In this document: positions 46,608 to 54,928 of the stretch, piece by piece
How positions within the stretch are numbered: the first letter of the stretch is position 1
How the letters are laid out: every line of letters starts with the position of its first letter
NCBI GenBank assembly: GCA_029777935.1
Contig: JAKORH010000009.1
Coordinates: 1-57,944, forward strand
Source of the DNA: Pseudomonadota bacterium
GTDB taxonomy: Bacteria > Pseudomonadota > Gammaproteobacteria > Burkholderiales > Burkholderiaceae
DNA: 57,944 bases
Direction: 5' to 3'
Made by a program: the position numbers and the translations under genes
The notes under the pieces: generated by a model
What the model saw: only the letters and a program-made list of their open reading frames with translations
What the model was told of the DNA's origin: nothing
The model's database searches: none

Positions 46608-48125
46608 ATGACGCCGTCTCCGAATCGGGCCCTGGCCGGAATCGCGCTGGGGCTGGCGATCACGCTTGCGGCGCTGTGCGGTTGCGCGTCGGTGCAGCCC
46701 GGCAACGTGGTGACGGACGGGCGTCCCGACGCGAAGTCCGCCGCGCCGGTGGCCACGCCGGATTACTCGAACGCGTTGCGCTGCATGGACACCTTGCTGC
46801 TCGACTACGGCGCGCGCGACATGTCGGTCATGGTCGAAGGGCTCGCCGACCCGACCCAGCGCGACGGCTCGGTCGCGAAGGACCTGTTGATCGCTGCGGT
46901 TTCCGACATGACGCAGCGCAGCCGCGCCATCCGCCTGGTTGCTTCCGGGAAGGACTGGGCCGATACCGCGAACTACCTGTCGAAGACTCAGACCCGCGAT
47001 CAGGTGGCGATCGTGCCAACGTATGCCTTGCGCGGATCCGTGACCCAGCTCGACAAGGCATCGCCGGTGGAACTGGGCGTCGATCTGACCCTGCTCTCGA
47101 CGCATGACATGAGCGTCGTCCCGGGCGTTGCGGCGCGCGCCGCGATCGTCCGGTCGGGAGACGGCGGTGTCGAGATCCGCAATTTCGGAGTGGGCTACCG
47201 CGTTCCGGCGCGCAACCGGGGCGAGGCGATGCGCTCGGCGGTGGACGCGGCGACGATCGAACTCTTCGGGCGGCTGGCGAAAGTGCCGTACTGGACCTGC
47301 CTCGGCGTCAGCGACGCCAACGAGACGGTCGCCGCGGAGGTCCAGGACTGGTACGACGCGATGGCGGCGCGGCCGGCGGAGATCATTCGGTATTTCCAGG
47401 GACAGTTGCACCTGCGCCGGGTCTATGGCGGCCCGGTCGACGGCGCGGTGAATCCGGATCTGAAGCAGGCCGTTGCGCGCTACCGCGAGGTGCTCGGTCT
47501 GTCGCGCGAGCCCAAGCTGTCGCTGGACTTCTTCAAGGCCTACCTGCGGGCGGACCATCACAGCCTGGAGGCGCGCCTGCACGCCGTCGTCGCAACGGCG
47601 AATCCCGTGGCCACAAGCTCGACGCCTGACCGACCTGCGGTCACTGCCGCCCCCGCAACCGTGCCCGTCGCGGCGACCCAGCCGGCGGCCGCGACTCGGC
47701 CCCCGCTAGCCTTGCGCGTCACGGCCATCGACGGCGCTGACCGGTTCGCGCGCGGCGAGCCGGTGCAGCTGATGATCCGGACCAACCGCGATGCGCACGT
47801 GTACTGCTACCTGCAGGACGAGAGCCGGAAGATCGTCCGCTTCTTTCCCAATCGCTTCCAGCAAGACTCGCGGGTGCAGGCTGATCAGGGCTTGCGGCTG
47901 CCGGGGGAAATGCGTTTCGAGATCGTCGTGAACGCGCGCGGCGCATTGCAGACGGTCTCATGCCTCGCGACCGAAGACGACGTGCTGCCGCGGCTGCCGG
48001 CGAGCGTCGGCAGGGGCGACTTCAATCCGCTGCCGGTCGCGAGCCTCGACCAGGTGCGTGGCGCCTTTGCCGAGGCGACCGGCGGCGCGCTGGCGCAGCA
48101 GTCGTTCGAGCTTCGATCGAGATAA
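46608..48125 (+). CDS. Lipoprotein with CsgG-like, peptidoglycan-binding-like and DUF4384 domains
   Basis: A 505-aa lipoprotein: signal MTPSPNRALAGIALGL with lipobox LCGC. Residues about 50-235 resemble CsgG/FlgO-type outer-membrane assembly proteins (YALRGSVTQLD, ELGVDLTLLSTHDMSVVPGV, EAMRSAVDAATIELFGRLAKV). Residues about 245-320 resemble a peptidoglycan-binding-1 helix bundle (QLHLRRVYGGPVDGAVNPDLKQAVARYREVLGL). After a Pro/Thr-rich linker, residues about 370-460 match DUF4384 (FARGEPVQLMIRTNRDAHVYCYLQDES), a domain often found with caspase-like proteins. ATG 46608 has GGAGG. Its ECF promoter and gene neighbourhood tie it to the type III regulon; envelope anchoring is a guess. Confidence 0.82.
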   Translation: MTPSPNRALAGIALGLAITLAALCGCASVQPGNVVTDGRPDAKSAAPVATPDYSNALRCMDTLLLDYGARDMSVMVEGLADPTQRDGSVAKDLLIAAVSDMTQRSRAIRLVASGKDWADTANYLSKTQTRDQVAIVPTYALRGSVTQLDKASPVELGVDLTLLSTHDMSVVPGVAARAAIVRSGDGGVEIRNFGVGYRVPARNRGEAMRSAVDAATIELFGRLAKVPYWTCLGVSDANETVAAEVQDWYDAMAARPAEIIRYFQGQLHLRRVYGGPVDGAVNPDLKQAVARYREVLGLSREPKLSLDFFKAYLRADHHSLEARLHAVVATANPVATSSTPDRPAVTAAPATVPVAATQPAAATRPPLALRVTAIDGADRFARGEPVQLMIRTNRDAHVYCYLQDESRKIVRFFPNRFQQDSRVQADQGLRLPGEMRFEIVVNARGALQTVSCLATEDDVLPRLPASVGRGDFNPLPVASLDQVRGAFAEATGGALAQQSFELRSR

Positions 48126-48246
48126 CGACAGGGCGCGGCCGCCTCGCCTAGCGGGGCGGCTGGTTCCGGGGGCGATCGCGCGGCAGTCCGATCTGCGGAC
48201 GCCGCGCGTTCGCCTGAATTGCCGCACCGCGGTGCGGCCCGAAACA

Positions 48247-48273
48247 TTGAACCGCCCCCCGCCGGCCGGCAAC
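48247..48273 (+). promoter_or_regulatory. hrp-box-like ECF promoter 5, heading the type III operon
   Basis: TTGAACC (48247-48253), 16-base spacer, CAAC (48270-48273), GG just before it. The next start codon is 32 bases downstream, belonging to the lytic transglycosylase that leads into sctV-C-D-x-I-J-K-L-N without a further clear promoter. Confidence 0.72.
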
Positions 48274-48305
48274 CGATTGGCATTCCTCCGATTGGGAGTC
48301 CCCGC

Positions 48306-49118
48306 ATGGCCGGCAGATCACAACCACGCCGCAGCAACCGCCTCCGCGGTCTGATTCTTTCCGCGGCTCTGCAACTGGCCTCGCTGTCCTCCGTCGCGCA
48401 GGCCCAGGTCTGCACGGCCCCGCTATCCGACTCCACGGAGTCGACCGCGGCGGCGGCCAGCGACAAGTTCAGGCTGATCGCCCAGCAGTGTCAGGCGCTT
48501 GCCGAGCCGGTCAAGGTCCGCCGCGCCGCGCAGCTCGATCTGTACGACGGCTCGGCATCCGTGGCGGTCACCATGTCGGCCACGCAGCCGCAGTCCGAGG
48601 ACGCTCCGCCCGCACCGCTGATCATGCTGAACGGCGCCGCCACGCCGCTCAGCCGCGATGCCGCGCGGGTCATTTCGTTGACCCCGTCGGTGACGGCCGC
48701 GGCGCTCGCCTCCGGCATCGATCCGTTGCTGCTGCACGCGATCGCGCACGTCGAGTCGCGGCACAACGCGACCGCAGTTTCGCGGGCCGGCGCGCGCGGC
48801 GTCATGCAGATGATGCCGGCAACGGCGCGCCGTTTCGGCGTCGGGGATGAGCAGTCGCTGTTCGACGCCGACACCAATCTGCGCGCCAGCGCCGCCTACC
48901 TGCGCACGCTGCAATCGCGCTACGGCGACGATCTGCGTCTCGTGCTGGCGGCCTACAACGCCGGCGAAGGCGCAGTGGACCGCAACGGCGGACACATCCC
49001 GCCCTACCCCGAAACGCAGGCCTACGTGCGCGACGTGCTCGCGGTCTATCGGCGCCTGACCTCCACCTTTGCCGTGTCGGCGTCCGGCACGCTGATCGCA
49101 CGCGGAGACAAGCAATGA
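48306..49118 (+). CDS. Lytic transglycosylase, type III secretion-associated
   Basis: A 270-aa SLT-domain muramidase that opens peptidoglycan for the secretion machine in the periplasm. Signal peptide about residues 13-34 (LRGLILSAALQLASLSSVAQAQ), then a linker with a basic/acidic mix, and the SLT domain from about residue 145: catalytic Glu in AIAHVESRHN, GARGVMQMMPATARRFGV, and LVLAAYNAGEGAVDRNGG. The C-terminus carries the YPETQAYVRDVLAVYRRL segment of such enzymes. ATG 48306 is preferred over an in-frame start 29 codons upstream because the signal begins there. Overlaps sctV by ATGA. Confidence 0.9.
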   Translation: MAGRSQPRRSNRLRGLILSAALQLASLSSVAQAQVCTAPLSDSTESTAAAASDKFRLIAQQCQALAEPVKVRRAAQLDLYDGSASVAVTMSATQPQSEDAPPAPLIMLNGAATPLSRDAARVISLTPSVTAAALASGIDPLLLHAIAHVESRHNATAVSRAGARGVMQMMPATARRFGVGDEQSLFDADTNLRASAAYLRTLQSRYGDDLRLVLAAYNAGEGAVDRNGGHIPPYPETQAYVRDVLAVYRRLTSTFAVSASGTLIARGDKQ

Positions 49119-51094
49119 GCATGTCGGCCTACTTCCGCAGTGCCGCCACGACGCGCGAGACCGTCCTGGCACGCTACAGCGATCTGCTGCTGGTGGGCGG
49201 CGTGGTCGCCATCATCGCCTTGATGGTGCTGCCGCTGCCGCTGTGGCTGATCGACCTTCTGGTCGCGGTGAACATCGCCTCCGGCCTGACACTGCTGCTG
49301 CTGGCGATCTACATCGGCTCGCCGCTGGAGTTCTCGTCGTTTCCGAGCGTGCTGCTGATGACCACGCTGTTCCGGCTGTCGCTGTCGATCGCGACGACGC
49401 GAATGATCCTGCTGCACGCGGACGCCGGCCACATCATCGCCACCTTCGGCAAGGTGGTCGCCGGCGGCAGTCTGGTCGTCGGCCTGGTGGTGTTCCTGAT
49501 CATCACGGTGGTGCAGTTCATCGTCATCGCCAAGGGCGCCGAGCGCGTGGCCGAGGTGGCCGCGCGCTTCTCGCTCGACGCGATGCCGGGCAAGCAGCTT
49601 TCGATCGACTCCGACCTGCGTTCCGGACTGATCGACAAGGACGAGGCCAAGCGCCGCCGCCGCGTGCTCGAACTGGAAAGCAAGCTGCACGGCAGCCTCG
49701 ACGGCGCGATGAAGTTCGTCAAGGGCGACGCGATCGCCGGCATCGTCATCATCGCCATCAACCTGATCGGCGGGCTGGCGATCGGCGTGATGATCCAGGG
49801 CTTCGACATCGCCACCGCGATGGCGAAGTACTCGATCCTGACGATCGGCGAAGGCATGGTCGCTCAGATTCCGGCGCTGCTGGCGGCGATGTCGGCCGGC
49901 CTGATCGTCACCCGCACGACCGACGACGAGCACGACAAGCACATGGGCGACGCGATTCGCAAGCAGATCACCGCCAAGCCGCGCGTGCTGCTGGTGGCCG
50001 GCGGCATCTGCCTGCTGATGGCGGCCGTCCCCGGCTTCCCGGCCGCTGTCTTCGTGGTGCTGGCGCTGGTCGCGGGCGGCAGCGGGGTGCTGCTGACCCC
50101 GGCCCTGCGCGAGCGCATTCGCCAGGTGCGTCACCCCGCCATGCGCGGCATCGTCAAGCGGCTCGACACGCCGCGCGAGGTCGCCGCGACCGCAGCGCCC
50201 CAGCAACGCCCCGCCGTCCCGCTGCTGCTGCAGATCCCCGCGCCGGTGCTCGCGGCCGACGAGTCGGAAGTGCTGACCCGCGGCCTGGAAGCCATGCTCG
50301 ACGAGTTCCAGCTCAATCTCGGACTGACGCTGCCGCGCATCCATCTGCATGGCCGCCCGGTCGACGTTGCGTCCGACGCCGGCGCGTGGCAACTGCTGGC
50401 GTTCGAAGTGCCGATCGCCAGGGGCGTCCTGGCGCACGATGCTTCGCCGAGCGAACTGGTCGAGCCGGTCCGCCAGGCGCTGCGTCGTCACACGCCGCTG
50501 TTCCTCGGCCTGCAGGACACGACCAATCTGCTGACCCGGGCTTCGGGCGACATGCCCGATGTCGTCAAGGAAGTGCTGCGCGCCGTGCCGCTGCAGCGCG
50601 TGGCCGAGGTGCTGCGGCGCCTGGTGGGCGAGTCGGTGTCGATCCGCAACCTGCGCGACATTCTCGAAGCCCTGGCCGAGGCGAGCCAGCGCGACAAGGA
50701 AACGCAGGCGCTCACCGAATTCGCGCGCATCGCCCTGCGGCGCCAGATCAGCCACCAGGTCGCACCGCAAGGGCAGCTTGCCGCCGTCATGCTGGCGCCG
50801 GCGCTGGAGGAACTGCTGCGCCAGGCGGTCCGCGTCAGCGGCGGTATCGCGCAACTGGCGCTCGACCCCGAGACTGCGCGGCGCATCAGCGGCGCGATCG
50901 GTGCGTCGATCCACCGGCACCGTCCCGCGGCGGTGATCACGGCGATCGACATCCGCTGGCACCTGCGCAAGCTGATCGAGCCGGAATGCTTCGACACGCC
51001 GGTCCTGTCCTATCACGAATTGATGCCCACGCTGCAACTCAATGTGCTTGACCGCGTCGAGGTTCCGGGCGCGACGATGCTGGAGGCTGCGTAA
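49115..51094 (+). CDS. sctV: Type III secretion export gate protein SctV
   Basis: Nonameric export gate of the type III injectisome (FHIPEP/InvA/LcrD family), 659 aa. N-terminal membrane domain with about seven or eight helices (residues about 20-330), including the family segment FPSVLLMTTLFRLSLSIATTRMIL and the FHIPEP-type cytoplasmic loop RFSLDAMPGKQLSIDSDLRSGLID; C-terminal cytoplasmic domain from about 350 that binds chaperone-substrate complexes. Flagellar FlhA is the main alternative, but the following sctC-D-I-J-K-L-N genes settle the type III assignment. Start overlaps the transglycosylase stop (ATGA). Confidence 0.95.
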   Translation: MSMSAYFRSAATTRETVLARYSDLLLVGGVVAIIALMVLPLPLWLIDLLVAVNIASGLTLLLLAIYIGSPLEFSSFPSVLLMTTLFRLSLSIATTRMILLHADAGHIIATFGKVVAGGSLVVGLVVFLIITVVQFIVIAKGAERVAEVAARFSLDAMPGKQLSIDSDLRSGLIDKDEAKRRRRVLELESKLHGSLDGAMKFVKGDAIAGIVIIAINLIGGLAIGVMIQGFDIATAMAKYSILTIGEGMVAQIPALLAAMSAGLIVTRTTDDEHDKHMGDAIRKQITAKPRVLLVAGGICLLMAAVPGFPAAVFVVLALVAGGSGVLLTPALRERIRQVRHPAMRGIVKRLDTPREVAATAAPQQRPAVPLLLQIPAPVLAADESEVLTRGLEAMLDEFQLNLGLTLPRIHLHGRPVDVASDAGAWQLLAFEVPIARGVLAHDASPSELVEPVRQALRRHTPLFLGLQDTTNLLTRASGDMPDVVKEVLRAVPLQRVAEVLRRLVGESVSIRNLRDILEALAEASQRDKETQALTEFARIALRRQISHQVAPQGQLAAVMLAPALEELLRQAVRVSGGIAQLALDPETARRISGAIGASIHRHRPAAVITAIDIRWHLRKLIEPECFDTPVLSYHELMPTLQLNVLDRVEVPGATMLEAA

Positions 51095-53014
51095 ATGTCG
51101 ACGTTCTTCAAGAGCCGGGTCGCTCGTCTTGTCCGCCGTGCCGCGCTCGCGGTGCTGTTCGCCGCCTCGGCGGTCCAGGCTGCGCCGATGCCCAACGCAG
51201 CGCGCAAGGTGTCGATCACCGCGCGCGAGCAGCCGATCGCCGCCTTCCTGCAGAACCTCCTCGCCGGCGTCGACGTTCCCACCGCTTTGAGTCCGCAGCT
51301 GACAGGCACCGTCAACGGCACCTTCTCGGGACCGGCGGAAAGGGTGCTCGGCGACGTGGCGCGCGTGTACAACCTCGTCACGTACTTCGACGGCGCCGTG
51401 TTGCACGTGGTGCCGGCCAGCCAGATCGGCTCGCACACCTACGCGGTCTCGCGCACCATGTCGGAGCGCGCGCTGCGCGAGGCCTTCGACCTCGGCCTGA
51501 CCGACGCCCGCAATACGCTGCGCAACACCGGCAACGGCAACCTGGTCGCGGTCGGCACGCCGCGCTTCCTCGAACAGATGGACGACCTGGTGCGCGCCGG
51601 ACAGGCCGCGCAGAACGCGGCCGCGGCGCCGCCGTCGCCGGGCATGCTCGATTTCCGCGTGTTCTACCTGCGCTACGCCTGGGCCCAGGACACGACGATG
51701 GTCATCGGTGGCCGCCAGGTCGTTCTGCCGGGCGTGGCGTCCATCCTGCGCTCGCTGATCGGAGCGCCGCGGTCGTTCAGCGGTGCCCAGGATCTCATGC
51801 TGCGGCCTACGCAGCCCAAGCTCAAGGGCCAGGGCCTGGCATCGCAGGGCGTCGCCGTGAACGGCAAGGAGCCGGCCGGCGATTCATCGCGTTCCCGCAC
51901 CGGCGTCGACGCATTGGTGGCGGCACTGAACAGCACCGCACAGCCGGCCGAGCCCGCCCCGCAGCCGATGGCCTACGACCCGCGCCAGGTGACGATCGAG
52001 GCGGACCCGCGGCTGAATGCCGTGATCGTCCGCGATGTGGCGGAACGGCTGCCGCGCTACGAAAAGCTGATTGCCGCGCTGGATGTCGAGCCGCAGTCGC
52101 TGGAGATCGAAGCCACCATCATCGACGTCAACACGGACCGTCTGCGCGAACTGGGCATCAACTGGAACTGGAGGAACGCCGGCCGCGAGATCGGCTACAA
52201 CGGTTCCGTTCCGACGGCCGGCGTCGGGGGCATCGCCTCCGCGGTGCTCGGCTCGGTCGGCCAGTTCGTGTCCCGCATCCGGGCGCTGCAGGCCGAAGGC
52301 GCGGCGCGCATCGTTTCGAGCCCGCAGGTGGTCACGCTGTCCGATGTCGAGGCGGTGTTCGACAACAGCTCGACCTTCTACGTGCGCGTGGCGGGCCGCG
52401 AACAGGTGGATCTGTTCAATGTCAGCGCCGGCACGTCACTGCGCGTGACGCCGCACGTGTTCCGCGACGGCGCCGACACGCGCATCAAGCTGCTGGTGCA
52501 GGTCGAGGATGGCAACCTGACCGGCAACCAGGTCGACAACATTCCGGTGGTCGAGCGCTCGACGATCAACACGCAGGCGCTGATCACCGAGGGCGAAAGC
52601 CTGCTGATCGGCGGCATGGTGCGCGAGAGCACCTCTTCGGGCGTCGACAAGGTACCCGGCCTGGGCGATGTGCCGGTCGTCGGCAACCTGTTCAAGAACC
52701 GCACCAGCAACTCGTCGCGCGTCGAGCGCATGTTCCTGATCACTCCGCGCCTGGCCGGCGCGCGTCCCGACGTGACCGGTACGAGCCAGCGCACCGCCGC
52801 GGCGACGGTGCCGTCCAAGGCGCCCGCGTCGCCGGCGGCGACCGAGGTCGCGACGGCCGCGGTACCGGCCGCGCTTCCGGTGGCCGCGCCGGCCGTCCAC
52901 GCTCCCGTGCAGCGGGCGTCGGTCGTGCTCGACCTGGATGCGCCGCTGCCCGTTGCCGCCACGCGCTCGGTCTCGATGATTCCGGCCAGGCCCACCTCGT
53001 CCAAGGAGCGCTGA
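51095..53014 (+). CDS. sctC: Type III secretion outer-membrane secretin SctC
   Basis: Outer-membrane ring of the injectisome, 639 aa. Signal peptide about residues 1-30 (ALAVLFAASAVQA). N-terminal ring-building domains (about 40-345), then the secretin core from about 350: RDVAERLPRYEKLIAALDVEPQSLEIEATIIDV, PQVVTLSDVEAVFDNSSTFYVRV, VEDGNLTGNQVDNIPVVERSTINTQALITEGESLLIGG and VPGLGDVPVVGNLFKNR. A Pro/Ala-rich tail of about 80 residues follows. The stop of sctV and this ATG abut with no gap. Confidence 0.95.
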   Translation: MSTFFKSRVARLVRRAALAVLFAASAVQAAPMPNAARKVSITAREQPIAAFLQNLLAGVDVPTALSPQLTGTVNGTFSGPAERVLGDVARVYNLVTYFDGAVLHVVPASQIGSHTYAVSRTMSERALREAFDLGLTDARNTLRNTGNGNLVAVGTPRFLEQMDDLVRAGQAAQNAAAAPPSPGMLDFRVFYLRYAWAQDTTMVIGGRQVVLPGVASILRSLIGAPRSFSGAQDLMLRPTQPKLKGQGLASQGVAVNGKEPAGDSSRSRTGVDALVAALNSTAQPAEPAPQPMAYDPRQVTIEADPRLNAVIVRDVAERLPRYEKLIAALDVEPQSLEIEATIIDVNTDRLRELGINWNWRNAGREIGYNGSVPTAGVGGIASAVLGSVGQFVSRIRALQAEGAARIVSSPQVVTLSDVEAVFDNSSTFYVRVAGREQVDLFNVSAGTSLRVTPHVFRDGADTRIKLLVQVEDGNLTGNQVDNIPVVERSTINTQALITEGESLLIGGMVRESTSSGVDKVPGLGDVPVVGNLFKNRTSNSSRVERMFLITPRLAGARPDVTGTSQRTAAATVPSKAPASPAATEVATAAVPAALPVAAPAVHAPVQRASVVLDLDAPLPVAATRSVSMIPARPTSSKER

Positions 53015-53016
53015 TC

Positions 53017-54147
53017 ATGGACCACTCCGTTCCCGCGCACGATCTGCTGCAAGCGCTCGAGCTGCGCGTCTTCGAAGGCCCGCAGGCCGGTGCGCGCGCG
53101 GCTCTGGCCAGCGGCGTCGGCTGCGTCGTCTCGGCCGAGTCGGACGGTCACGGCGACGGCGCCGACATCGTGCTGCGCGAGGAAGGCGTGACGCCGGCCC
53201 GTGTGCGCGTCACGGCTGACCTGACCGATGCGCTGCTCGAAGTCATCGCTGGCGAAGTCCGCCTCGGCGACAAGGTGCTGACCGCCGGCACGCAGGCGCC
53301 TTGGGCGATGCATGCGCCGTTGCGCCTTGGCGGCTCGGTGATCGCGTTCGGTCGTGCCGGCGCGACGGAATGGTCGCTCGGCGCGTCTGCGGACAGCCTC
53401 CCGACGGCGCCGACGACGGCCGTCACGGCGCCACGGAAGCGCGCGCCCCTGCATCGCCGCGCCGAAGTGTGGCTTGCCGGCATGGGCGCAACGGTGTTGC
53501 TGATCTGCGTGGCCGCGTTGTGGACCGCGCATCTGTCGGCGGCGCCGCTGAAGTCCACGCAGTCCGCGCCGCCGCCGCTCGCGGCCGCGTTGCATGCCAG
53601 CGAGTTTTCCGGCCTTGCCGTTGCGACCCGCGCCGATGGGCAGGTCGTGCTGCACGGACGGATCGCGACGATCGCCCAGCGCGAGCGTCTGGATGCCTGG
53701 CTCGCCAAGCACCAGGTCGCGCCCGCGATCGACGTACAGGTCGATGAAGCATTGGCGCGCGATGTGACCGAAACCTTTCGTGTCAACGGGGTGGCGGTGC
53801 AGGCGCGGGTTCTCGGGACCGGCATCGTCGCGGTGGAGGCGGCCGAGCGTGATGCCGGTCGCTTGGCGCGCGCGGAGGAGGTGGTGCGGCGCGATGTGCG
53901 CGGTGTCACCCGGCTCGACATGCACAACACGGCGCCGCCGTCGCCGAAGCCCGCGGCCCCGGTCGCCGACGATCCGGGCAAGCGCATCGCGTCGCTGGTG
54001 CCGGGCGAGCTGGCCTATCTCGTCACCGAGGATGGTTCCCGGTATTTCGTCGGCGCGATGCTGCCCACGGGGTACCGGATCACCGAGATCGCGGCCCGCA
54101 GCGTCACGCTCGAACGCGACGGCCAGAAAACATCCTTGAACTTCTGA
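53017..54147 (+). CDS. sctD: Type III secretion inner-membrane ring protein SctD
   Basis: A 376-aa bitopic protein: N-terminal FHA-like cytoplasmic domain (LRVFEGPQAGARAALASGVGCVVSAESDGHGDGADIVLRE, residues about 12-120), one membrane helix (about 150-170, MGATVLLICVAALWTAHL) and periplasmic ring-building domains (about 190-376). With SctJ it forms the inner-membrane ring that meets SctC. The position right after sctC and the FHA-TM-periplasmic layout identify it, although the sequence is divergent as usual for this family. Starts 2 bp after the sctC stop. Confidence 0.88.
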   Translation: MDHSVPAHDLLQALELRVFEGPQAGARAALASGVGCVVSAESDGHGDGADIVLREEGVTPARVRVTADLTDALLEVIAGEVRLGDKVLTAGTQAPWAMHAPLRLGGSVIAFGRAGATEWSLGASADSLPTAPTTAVTAPRKRAPLHRRAEVWLAGMGATVLLICVAALWTAHLSAAPLKSTQSAPPPLAAALHASEFSGLAVATRADGQVVLHGRIATIAQRERLDAWLAKHQVAPAIDVQVDEALARDVTETFRVNGVAVQARVLGTGIVAVEAAERDAGRLARAEEVVRRDVRGVTRLDMHNTAPPSPKPAAPVADDPGKRIASLVPGELAYLVTEDGSRYFVGAMLPTGYRITEIAARSVTLERDGQKTSLNF

Positions 54148-54187
54148 TTTTTCCCCCGCAACCCACAGCAACCCGAAAGGATCCACG

Positions 54188-54484
54188 ATGACCACCACCA
54201 ACAACGTCTATGCGCTGCAGCAGCTGATCTCGACGGTTTCGCCGCAGGGCAGCACCGGCGGCAACTTCTTCGAAGCGCTGGCCCGTGCATGGGGCGAGGC
54301 CCTGGACAAGCAGGCGCAGGTGATCCAGGAGAAGTCGGCTGCGCTCAACCAGGACAACAACGACACGCCGAGCGCGATGACGGAACTGAGCGCCGAGTCG
54401 GCGAAGATCAGCTTCATGGCCAACAGCTCGCACACATCGTTGTCCGAGTCCTCGGAAGCCTTGAAGGCGGTCGCGCAGAAGTAA
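54188..54484 (+). CDS. Small type III operon protein, possible needle/filament-type subunit
   Basis: A 98-aa helical protein: residues about 24-45 (NFFEALARAWGEALDKQAQVIQ) and about 60-97 (SAMTELSAESAKISFMANSSHTSLSESSEALKAVAQK) look like two amphipathic helices joined by a polar loop, with no signal peptide, no Cys. The position between sctD and sctI and the size (needle proteins are 80-90 aa) suggest a needle or filament subunit, but I find no clear family signature, so a chaperone or early substrate is also possible. AAAGGA precedes ATG 54188. Confidence 0.7.
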   Translation: MTTTNNVYALQQLISTVSPQGSTGGNFFEALARAWGEALDKQAQVIQEKSAALNQDNNDTPSAMTELSAESAKISFMANSSHTSLSESSEALKAVAQK

Positions 54485-54508
54485 CCGAGTCCGCTGAGGC
54501 CAGACGCC

Positions 54509-54913
54509 ATGAGCATCGAAATCGCCGCCACCTCGGTGCTGGGCCAGGCATCTTCCGTCGCTCCAGCGGCGGGCGGCCAGGTCCAGGCCGGCTACGGCGT
54601 GTCGCTGACCGACTTCGGTGGTTTCCAGCAGGCGCTGTCGGGCGCCAGCGCCCGCCTGGAGGCGCGACCCGTCAGCGTGCCTTCGCAGGCTGCACAGGCA
54701 CTGTTCAAGCCATTCGAGCACATCAACACCGAAGCGGCGCGCATCTCTGCCGAAGGCCAGGCTGTCCAGGCCGAAGGCAAGCAGATCACGCCCGGAGAGA
54801 TGGTGCTGCTGACCGCACGCTGCCAGGAGTTCATGTTCCATTGCCAGCTCCTGTCGAGCGTCGCCAACAAGACCTCGGACGGACTGCAGCAGCTGTTCCG
54901 CCAGCAATCCTGA
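54509..54913 (+). CDS. sctI: Type III secretion inner rod protein SctI
   Basis: A 134-aa YscI/HrpB-type protein that forms the inner rod under the needle. The C-terminal half is diagnostic: ITPGEMVLLTARCQEFMFHCQLLSSVANKTSDGLQQLFRQQ (residues about 92-132). The N-terminal half is low-complexity Ala/Ser/Gln. It starts 24 bp after the 98-aa gene and ends 15 bp before sctJ, within the operon. Confidence 0.9.
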   Translation: MSIEIAATSVLGQASSVAPAAGGQVQAGYGVSLTDFGGFQQALSGASARLEARPVSVPSQAAQALFKPFEHINTEAARISAEGQAVQAEGKQITPGEMVLLTARCQEFMFHCQLLSSVANKTSDGLQQLFRQQS

Positions 54914-54928
54914 CCCACAAGGACCCTC

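Noticed and set aside
48138..48160. A 9-bp GC hairpin after the CsgG/DUF4384 gene as a Rho-independent terminator
   Set aside because: No T tract follows, only TGGTTCC; at most a weak pause site.
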